Shown here: one piece after another, positions 26,415 to 32,877 of the stretch
Layout of the letters: each line of letters begins with the position of its first letter
Position numbering within the stretch: position 1 is the stretch's first letter
From: Thermoplasmatota archaeon
Lineage (GTDB): Archaea; Thermoplasmatota; Poseidoniia; Poseidoniales; Poseidoniaceae
Direction of reading: 5' to 3'
Length of the DNA: 32,877 nt
NCBI GenBank assembly: GCA_030830875.1
Contig: JAURMD010000167.1
Span: 1 to 32,877 of the forward strand
The notes under the pieces: model-generated
Databases searched by the model: none
What the model was told of the DNA's origin: nothing
What the model saw: only the letters and a program-made list of their open reading frames with translations
Program-made: the position numbers and the translations under genes

Positions 26415-29365
26415 TGGTGCAGGAAGGGGCAGGTCTTTCATGGGAGGCACGACCACCAAGGGGCATGGTGCAAGGGCCGTCCACCGCGCTGCGCCAATTC
26501 CGGTCCATCGGCCTTGTCGTCCTGATGATGCTCTCGACGCTACCGTTGCTGGCCAATCCTGTCATGGCCGACGGCCGCGATGCCAGCATCGTGCTGACCG
26601 TCACGCCTTCATCGCTCGTCGTCAATCCCGGTGAGTCGGGTGAGTACACGGTGCGAGTCTACAACACGGGTTCGAACCCGGTCACGGTGCAGTTGACGGC
26701 GGCTGAGGAGCAAACTCAGGAATGCAACCAGTACACTTCGGTCATCACTCAAATTTCCGGTGCCATTGATGCTGGATCCTATGAGGAAACGTCGATGAAC
26801 GTCACCCTGTCTCAATTAGCGGAAGGAACCTGCGACACCACCATCACCGCGACAGCCACGGAGCAACCCGAACCGCCCGAATTGCCGGGACAGCCGGCCA
26901 GCGAGGAGAAGACCGTCACCACCGAAGCAGGAGACGGTTCTGGGAGCGTGCTTTACGGCGTCGACCTCCGTGCAGTCGGTCCGTCCGCCAAGGACTGGAC
27001 TGGCGAGGATGTTGTTGAATGGGACATGGAAGTGGAAAACACCGGCCGTGCGGACGCGAACGTGGTCCTGACCGCAGAGGAGCGCGACGATCCTGGCTGC
27101 GCCGACGCGGGCGACTTCTCCATCGAGATCGACCCGTCTTCGGTTTCAGTATCAAGCGAAGACGTGGAATCGGTCACCGTATCCACAGAAGTGCCTGAAG
27201 GCCAAGATTCGGACTTGTTTTGTTGGGACATCGTTGCCACCGTACAGAACGATCCCACCCAAAACGCCAGCGACACGCAGGAAATTTCGCTCGACGTCCC
27301 CGAACTTCGAACCTGCGACGCGACCTTGTCCCCGACCAGCCTCAGCGTGGACCCGGGAAAGACGAAGAGCACCACGGTGACCTTTGAGAACACGGGGAAC
27401 ACGGAATGGAGCATCAGCGTCGCCAAAACGGGCGCGAAGGCGGCGTGGGTGACCGTCGATGGGGCCTCCTCGGGCCTGCTGCCCTACGACACATCCTCTG
27501 ATCGCCGGTCCTTCGATCTCGACGTTACTCCAGACGATACGGTGGAGGCCGGCTCCGTGACCACCATCGTTGTTCAGGGGCGCGATGGCACGAACGTGGC
27601 GTGCGATGTCGAGCTGCGTGTGACCGTCGGTCAAACGCGTGGGGCGTCGCTGAGCCTTCCTCAGCCCATGATGAGCAACGTCGAACCGGGAACAAGCCGC
27701 TCGACGACCTTCAGCGTGACCAACCTTGGCAACGGAATGGACAGTTTCCGCGTCAGCGCTTCGGCCCCGCCCAGCGGATGGGTCGTCTCCTTCGACGTCA
27801 GCACCGTCTCCGTCGGCTCAAAACATTCCTCGGACCGCAGCGCTGACGTTCAGGTCGAAGTCACCGTTCCGCTGAGCGCCCTCGCGACCCAAGAAGTGGA
27901 AATTACAATCTCTGTGCTGCCCGGAACTGGCGGCGAGGCCTACGATGAGGTCGTGTTGCGGGTCACCGTTGCAGAATCCCATGGCATGGACATCACGGCC
28001 AGCGCAACGCGTCAACGGGGACGGCTGGACTCGGAACTGCGCTTCCCTATCTCCATCGAGAACCTTGGAAACGTTGACGCAACCTTCCGATGCGTTGTCA
28101 TGTCACAGAGCCCAGATGAATGGCCGGTTCATTACGAGGACCGCGACGGCATCACCCTCGTCGAAATCGATGTGCCTGCCCGCGATGAACTGACGGTGGA
28201 CCTCGTGGTTCGGGTGCGCGGAGCCGAGGACCTCGACACCATTCAAATCGTTGCTCGAATCATCAATACAGACCACAGCGGAGCCGTGGACGACGACGGC
28301 GACGGACTTCCTGACAACCAAAAGGAAGTCATGGTCACCGCGACCCGTTCGGACAAATTGTACGCCATGGACGTCAGGTTTGATGCAGGGCTGACGGGCG
28401 ACACCCAGCGGGTGGAACTTCCACCCGGTGGAAGCACCACCATCGATCTTTGGATCCGCAACACAGGCAATGCTTCTGCCGACATGGCCCTGTTCGAACT
28501 CTCCGGACTGGAGGGCATCGCGACCCGCGAACTGAGCGCCTACGGTATCCCCTTGGGCGACACGATGCTGGTTCCCGTCGGATACGGCGTCTGGGACAAG
28601 AGCGTCAATGGATTCGTTCGGGCTGCCTCAGGTGCACCCCTGACGTCGCCAAGCATGTCCGGGGCAGAACAGATCATGGTTGGGCTTGACGACTTCGCCG
28701 AAAAGCAGGCCGAGTACGAAGCCCGGCCATACGAAGTGCTTGTGCAACTCGTGATCACCGTCAACGCCGGTGCCGAGACTGGCGATGGTGGCACGCTGGA
28801 CCTGTTGGTGTTGAGTGAAAACAACACCGCGAACCGAAGCGGCTTCGTAAGCCTCGTTCTCGACGTGCGCGTCATTGAGGACCTGTCCTTCGACATCGAC
28901 GAGATGGAGTTGGAGGCCAACATCACCTATCCCGAAACCGCGACCTTTGAGGTGACCATCGTCAACGAAGGCAACATCGAAAGCGAGGCACGGATCTTCA
29001 CCTCCGATGAACTGCGCGGATGGAGCGTTCGCTTCACGGACCTCGAAAACCTGCCATGCACCACCGAAGAAGGCGAACTTCTCTGCACGATGGAGCCTGG
29101 AGAGCGGTTGACCCTCAAGGTGGTCGTCGGTCCACCGTTTGATGCTTCGGTGGACGACGAGTTCACCTTCACGGTCTCCGTTGAGCCCACGGACGGGGGT
29201 GTGTTCAACCGGCGAAACATCGAGTTGACCGTGCACGGCGCGAACCCAACTGGCCTGCTGTCCCTCTCCTCTGAGGCCGTTACCACGATTGGTGTCAGCG
29301 TGATCGGGTTGCTTGCGGTCGGCGTTGTGGTTCAAGCCTTGAGCAGCCGAAAGCGCACCGTTTGA
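26414..29365 (+). CDS. Secreted, C-terminally TM-anchored surface protein with multiple Ig-like/NEW3-like repeats
   Basis: ORF 26264-29365 with ATG at 26414 overlapping the upstream TGA (TGATG); signal GLVVLMMLSTLPLLANPVMA; repeats with NTGSNPV, ENTGRADA, ENTGNTEW, TNLGNGMD, ENLGNVDA, RNTGNASA, VNEGNIES; C-terminal TM ending SSRKRTV. Confidence 0.88.
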   Translation: MVQEGAGLSWEARPPRGMVQGPSTALRQFRSIGLVVLMMLSTLPLLANPVMADGRDASIVLTVTPSSLVVNPGESGEYTVRVYNTGSNPVTVQLTAAEEQTQECNQYTSVITQISGAIDAGSYEETSMNVTLSQLAEGTCDTTITATATEQPEPPELPGQPASEEKTVTTEAGDGSGSVLYGVDLRAVGPSAKDWTGEDVVEWDMEVENTGRADANVVLTAEERDDPGCADAGDFSIEIDPSSVSVSSEDVESVTVSTEVPEGQDSDLFCWDIVATVQNDPTQNASDTQEISLDVPELRTCDATLSPTSLSVDPGKTKSTTVTFENTGNTEWSISVAKTGAKAAWVTVDGASSGLLPYDTSSDRRSFDLDVTPDDTVEAGSVTTIVVQGRDGTNVACDVELRVTVGQTRGASLSLPQPMMSNVEPGTSRSTTFSVTNLGNGMDSFRVSASAPPSGWVVSFDVSTVSVGSKHSSDRSADVQVEVTVPLSALATQEVEITISVLPGTGGEAYDEVVLRVTVAESHGMDITASATRQRGRLDSELRFPISIENLGNVDATFRCVVMSQSPDEWPVHYEDRDGITLVEIDVPARDELTVDLVVRVRGAEDLDTIQIVARIINTDHSGAVDDDGDGLPDNQKEVMVTATRSDKLYAMDVRFDAGLTGDTQRVELPPGGSTTIDLWIRNTGNASADMALFELSGLEGIATRELSAYGIPLGDTMLVPVGYGVWDKSVNGFVRAASGAPLTSPSMSGAEQIMVGLDDFAEKQAEYEARPYEVLVQLVITVNAGAETGDGGTLDLLVLSENNTANRSGFVSLVLDVRVIEDLSFDIDEMELEANITYPETATFEVTIVNEGNIESEARIFTSDELRGWSVRFTDLENLPCTTEEGELLCTMEPGERLTLKVVVGPPFDASVDDEFTFTVSVEPTDGGVFNRRNIELTVHGANPTGLLSLSSEAVTTIGVSVIGLLAVGVVVQALSSRKRTV

Positions 29366-29440
29366 GCCCCCCCTCAACTCGAGCACTTCCGTGCGACGTC
29401 AAAGCCGTCACGGACGGCGATTCGGGAACGCTTATGGAGG

Positions 29441-29460
29441 GGTCTCAGGTGGCTGAGACC
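29441..29460. repeat. Perfect 8-bp inverted repeat with 4-nt spacer upstream of nuoA
   Basis: ggtctcag-gtgg-ctgagacc read directly in the sequence. Confidence 0.9.
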
Positions 29461-29492
29461 AAGGAGCGTATGCGTTCCCGTGGGGTCTCCGG

Positions 29493-29966
29493 ATGGCTGA
29501 TGCGACCACCGTTACCGACGCCTATCTCGCGGTCGGACTCATGACCCTGATCGGCATCCTCGTTCCGTTCGGGGCCTTCCTCACGTCCTATTTTGTGCGA
29601 CCTCGAAACGACCCGTCCCGTCCACACATGACGCGGTCGTACCTCCTTGAGGGGTACGAAGCAGACCACAGCCTCTACCCTCGCCGTCTTTCGACCTACG
29701 AATGCGGCTCCGAGCCCGTTGGCGACGCGATGATTCAATTTCACTTCCAATACTACTGGTACGCTCTGATTTTCCTCGTTTTCGACGTCGCGTTCATGTT
29801 CATGGCGCTCGGCGGTTTCATTGTCAACGATGCCACGGCGCTCGGCGCTGACAACGACGCGGTGGCCGTTGCCGTGGACCGCTTGCTCGTGCTCACCGGA
29901 TTCTTCCTTGTGATGACGCTCGGCGTCTGGCACGTCTTCCGGAAGCGTGGGCGTATCTACATCTGA
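29493..29966 (+). CDS. nuoA: NADH-quinone oxidoreductase / F420H2-type dehydrogenase subunit A
   Basis: VPFGAFLTSYFVRPRNDP...YECGSEPVGDAMIQFHFQYYWYALIFLVFDVAFMFM, the NuoA signature. Confidence 0.95.
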   Translation: MADATTVTDAYLAVGLMTLIGILVPFGAFLTSYFVRPRNDPSRPHMTRSYLLEGYEADHSLYPRRLSTYECGSEPVGDAMIQFHFQYYWYALIFLVFDVAFMFMALGGFIVNDATALGADNDAVAVAVDRLLVLTGFFLVMTLGVWHVFRKRGRIYI

Positions 29967-29975
29967 GGTGATGAC

Positions 29976-30563
29976 ATGGCCGACCCAGGACAGAACTACG
30001 CCGCGTTCAACAGCTCGGCCTTGCTCGATTTCGTCGGTGACGTTACGGACGAATCCCTCAAGGCCACACGCATCAAACAATTCCTGTCCGTGCTCGCAGG
30101 GCGCTTCTTCAATTGGGCAGGCCGAAAGTCCCTGTTCACGCTTCACCTCGGCATCAAGTGCTGCGCCATCGAAATGGCCGCCTCCGCCATCCCTCGTTTC
30201 GATGCTGAGCGTTTTGGAGTCATTTTCCGTTCCTCGCCGCGGCAGAGCGACGTCCTGCTGGTGAACGGCCCGATCTCCAAGAAGTTCGCCGACCCTGTCG
30301 TCCGCCTCTGGGAGCAGATGCCGGAGCCGAAGTATTGCATCGCGATGGGCGAGTGCGCGATTTCTGGTGGGCCTTACTTTCAATCCTACAACATCCTTGA
30401 GGGCGTGGACACGGTGATTCCCGTGGACGTCTACATCCCAGGGTGCCCACCTCGGCCTGAGGCCCTCATCGACGGCTTCGGGCTGTTGCGTGAGAAAATC
30501 ATCCGCATCGGTGGTGCCCCCGGAGGGGCCCGTGGCAAGCCAGTCATCGTGGGGGAGGACTGA
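29976..30563 (+). CDS. nuoB: NADH-quinone oxidoreductase subunit B
   Basis: HLGIKCCAIEMAA, PRQSDVLLVNGPISKKFADPVVRLWEQMPEPKYCIAMGECAISGGPY, VYIPGCPPRPEALIDG; N2-cluster cysteines present. Confidence 0.96.
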   Translation: MADPGQNYAAFNSSALLDFVGDVTDESLKATRIKQFLSVLAGRFFNWAGRKSLFTLHLGIKCCAIEMAASAIPRFDAERFGVIFRSSPRQSDVLLVNGPISKKFADPVVRLWEQMPEPKYCIAMGECAISGGPYFQSYNILEGVDTVIPVDVYIPGCPPRPEALIDGFGLLREKIIRIGGAPGGARGKPVIVGED

Positions 30564-30565
30564 GC

Positions 30566-31213
30566 ATGCACGTCAGCCGTGAACAGAACGAGTCGGCCAC
30601 CAACGACGCCGTGACCGCTGCCGAGGCCGCGTGGGGAGCCCTCGGCGTGACCGCCGCGTCCGTCGCGCACAGCAGCGGGCACGGCTATGCCTTCCTTCGC
30701 CTCACGGTTCCTGCCGCCCACGTGGTGACCGTGGCCAAGGGCCTGAAGCACGATCTGGGCGTGAATTACTGTTCGATGATCACCGGCACCCACTTTCCAG
30801 ATGGCGGTTCTGACCGCGGTTGGGAGGTTGTGTATCACCTGATGCGCCAACCCGTACGCAACCCTGAGCCCAACACCTCCCATGTTCTCGTTGCGTCTGA
30901 ACTCAAGGGGCATGACATCCCCCTCGAGGTTGAGGTGGTGGTCCCCTTGCCGGCCGGCGACGAACCCACCGTTCCGAGCGTGCAAGCCGTGTGGAAGGGT
31001 GCCGATTGGAACGAGAAGGAGACGTGGGACCTCGTCGGCATCCGCTTTGATGGCCATGAGAACATGCACCGCGTCCTCAACCCCCACGACAGCCCAGAGG
31101 GCTTCCATCCGCTGCAAAAACAGCACCAAATTCGCTACCACGATTTCAACGAGATGTACGACGATGCCCAAGGCTTCGTTCGTAAACCGGTCGATGAGGG
31201 CCGGGTGAAGTGA
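30566..31213 (+). CDS. nuoC: NADH-quinone oxidoreductase subunit C
   Basis: GWEVVYHLMRQPV...EVVVPLPAGDEPTVPSVQAVWKGADWNEKETWDLVGIRFDGHENMHRVLNP matches the NuoC 30-kDa signature. Confidence 0.94.
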   Translation: MHVSREQNESATNDAVTAAEAAWGALGVTAASVAHSSGHGYAFLRLTVPAAHVVTVAKGLKHDLGVNYCSMITGTHFPDGGSDRGWEVVYHLMRQPVRNPEPNTSHVLVASELKGHDIPLEVEVVVPLPAGDEPTVPSVQAVWKGADWNEKETWDLVGIRFDGHENMHRVLNPHDSPEGFHPLQKQHQIRYHDFNEMYDDAQGFVRKPVDEGRVK

Positions 31214-31225
31214 GGAGGGACGGTC

Positions 31226-32365
31226 ATGGCGCAAATGTGGATCACGATGGGCCCTCAACACCCGATGACGCACGGTCTGTGGACCCTGCGTGTGAAGGTC
31301 GATGGAGAGACGGTCGTGGATGCAGAAGCCGAACTCGGCTACATTCACCGAGGCGTGGAGAAGATCGCCGAAGCGCGTGACTTCACGCAGGTCACCCCGT
31401 ACTGCGACCGCCTCTGTTACGTGTCGGCCATGACGTGGTCGTCCTCGTACATCTACGCGGCAGAAGACCTGCTTGAGGTTGAGGTTCCCGAACGGGCGGA
31501 ATACATCCGCTGCATCGCTGCGGAGTGCCAGCGTATTGCGAGTCACCTGATGTGGCTCGGAGCCTATGGCCCTGACGTCGGGAACTTGACCATCATGACA
31601 TGGGCGCTCCGTGAGCGCGAGATGTTCCTCGACCTCTTGCAGGAACTCGGCGGCTCCCGCATGCACTACAACTACCCGCGTGTGGGCGGCGTCAAGCGCG
31701 ACATTCCGCCGGGCTGGTCAGACCGACTCATCGCCAAGACGAAACTCTTCGAGAAGCGCATTGATGAATACGAGATGCTGCTTGACGAATCCACCATTTT
31801 TCTCGTCCGCTTGCAAGGCGTTGGATATGCCACGGCCGAAGAGATGGTTGAGGCTGGCGTCTCAGGGCCGAACGTCCGCGCCTCTGGCGTCAATTACGAC
31901 GTTCGATGGACCCACCCCTACTCCGTCTACGACGAACTGGATTGGGAACCCGCTGTGGAGAAGCCCACCAGCGTCAAGGGGAGCGACTGCTACGACCGTT
32001 ACCGTGTCCGGATGGAGGAGATGCGGATGTCCTGCCGCATCATCCTCGACGCCATCGAGAAGATTCCCGGTGGACGCAACACGACCTACGCCAACGGTGA
32101 CGAGATGATCCTCGCGAAGGCTCCGACCCGCGCCCCCGAGGGTGCGACGGGCTTCAGCAACTACGAGTGCACCCGCGGAGCGAGCCAATTCTACATCCAA
32201 GGTGGCGGTGACGGGCGTGGCAAGAATCCGTACCGGCTCTCGATCCGTTCGCCGATGTTCATCACGATCCCCTTCGTCGCTGAAACGATGATTGGCTACA
32301 AGGTGGCGGACATTCCGGCCATCATGGGGAGTTTCGACCCCTGCATCGGGGAGACCGACCGTTGA
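31226..32365 (+). CDS. nuoD: NADH-quinone oxidoreductase subunit D
   Basis: MGPQHPMTHGLWTLRVKVDGETV, LGYIHRGVEKIAE, REREMFLDLLQELGGSRMHYNYPRVGGVKRDIP, GDxYDRY-like SDCYDRYRVRMEEM, ends PCIGETDR. Confidence 0.96.
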   Translation: MAQMWITMGPQHPMTHGLWTLRVKVDGETVVDAEAELGYIHRGVEKIAEARDFTQVTPYCDRLCYVSAMTWSSSYIYAAEDLLEVEVPERAEYIRCIAAECQRIASHLMWLGAYGPDVGNLTIMTWALREREMFLDLLQELGGSRMHYNYPRVGGVKRDIPPGWSDRLIAKTKLFEKRIDEYEMLLDESTIFLVRLQGVGYATAEEMVEAGVSGPNVRASGVNYDVRWTHPYSVYDELDWEPAVEKPTSVKGSDCYDRYRVRMEEMRMSCRIILDAIEKIPGGRNTTYANGDEMILAKAPTRAPEGATGFSNYECTRGASQFYIQGGGDGRGKNPYRLSIRSPMFITIPFVAETMIGYKVADIPAIMGSFDPCIGETDR

Positions 32366-32374
32366 GGTGTTGTG

Positions 32375-32877
32375 ATGTCGGGAAGCACGGGTTTGCCCAC
32401 CATCAACTCCCTCGTGAAGGAAGACCTTGCGGGTCTTATTGTCAACCTCCTGTCAGGGACCCCGCTTGAGAGTCAAGCCGAGGCCATTGCCGCGTTCACC
32501 GGCGCGCTGCTGACCTCCATCGTTGGCTTCCTCGCCATCATGCTCTCGATGTTCATGATCCTCTGGATCGAACGCAAGCAACTCGGACGCATGATGGACC
32601 GCCGTGGTGCCATGACCTCGCTCCGTTCCTTGTGGATCGGGGAAAACGGCACCACCGCTGGCGAATGGTGGAACATGGTCCCGCTCATCGGTCGTCCGAT
32701 TGGTGCCCTGAACCGTTGGCTGAACAAGGCCTTTGGCAACCATGACCCCGCTCGACCGACCGTTGACCGCGTCGGTAACCGCTCATGGATGGGCTTTGCG
32801 ATTTTCCCCGGCTTCTTCCAGAACATCGCGGACGGCATGAAGTTCCTCATCAAGGAGCACATGGTCCCTGAGCGCGC
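32375..32877 (+). CDS. nuoH: NADH-quinone oxidoreductase subunit H (partial, runs off the window)
   Basis: FLAIMLSMFMILWIERKQLGRMMDRRGAM...FPGFFQNIADGMKFLIKEHMVPER; open to the window end and not listed in the ORF track because it has no stop. Confidence 0.85.
   Translation, partial: MSGSTGLPTINSLVKEDLAGLIVNLLSGTPLESQAEAIAAFTGALLTSIVGFLAIMLSMFMILWIERKQLGRMMDRRGAMTSLRSLWIGENGTTAGEWWNMVPLIGRPIGALNRWLNKAFGNHDPARPTVDRVGNRSWMGFAIFPGFFQNIADGMKFLIKEHMVPER

Noticed and set aside
30431-31666. 411 aa antisense ORF across nuoC/nuoD
   Set aside because: Overlaps two certain genes; His/Arg/Val-rich shadow translation with no recognisable domain.

Overview
The window is GC-rich and densely coding, and looks archaeal. 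Gene content (L15e, a SerK-like ParB-fold kinase, PRC-barrel protein, RNase Z-like protein, a Nuo/Fpo gene run, and many very large signal-peptide/TM surface proteins) is reminiscent of a marine Thermoplasmata/Poseidoniales-type euryarchaeon; that taxonomy is inference. From left to right: (1) a complete branched-chain-amino-acid-type ABC importer, with lipoprotein binding protein, a fused LivH-LivM permease carrying a TM2-like insert, LivG and LivF. (2) A mixed housekeeping block: LysE-type exporter, NERD+S1-like protein, beta-carbonic anhydrase, TrmH/SpoU methyltransferase, two tandem dTMP-kinase-like P-loop proteins, SerK-like protein, ribosomal protein L15e, PRC-barrel protein, RNase Z-like MBL protein. 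(3) A ~15.4 kb same-strand run of five surface/secreted proteins: PKD protein with C-terminal zinc ribbon, a 1.5 kaa beta-rich secreted protein, a small single-TM protein, an S8 protease with a C-terminal RING/PHD-like Cys/His cluster, and a multi-Ig-like/NEW3-like protein. (4) The start of a complex I-type operon, nuoA-B-C-D-H (H truncated by the window end). The strongest candidates for something undescribed are the surface-protein run, in which two proteins have a zinc-binding tail after the TM helix, the LivH-TM2-LivM fusion, the intercistronic double hairpin after the binding-protein gene, a perfect inverted repeat upstream of nuoA, and unusual residues/insertions in NuoD and NuoH. No tRNA, rRNA, CRISPR or transposon was recognised.
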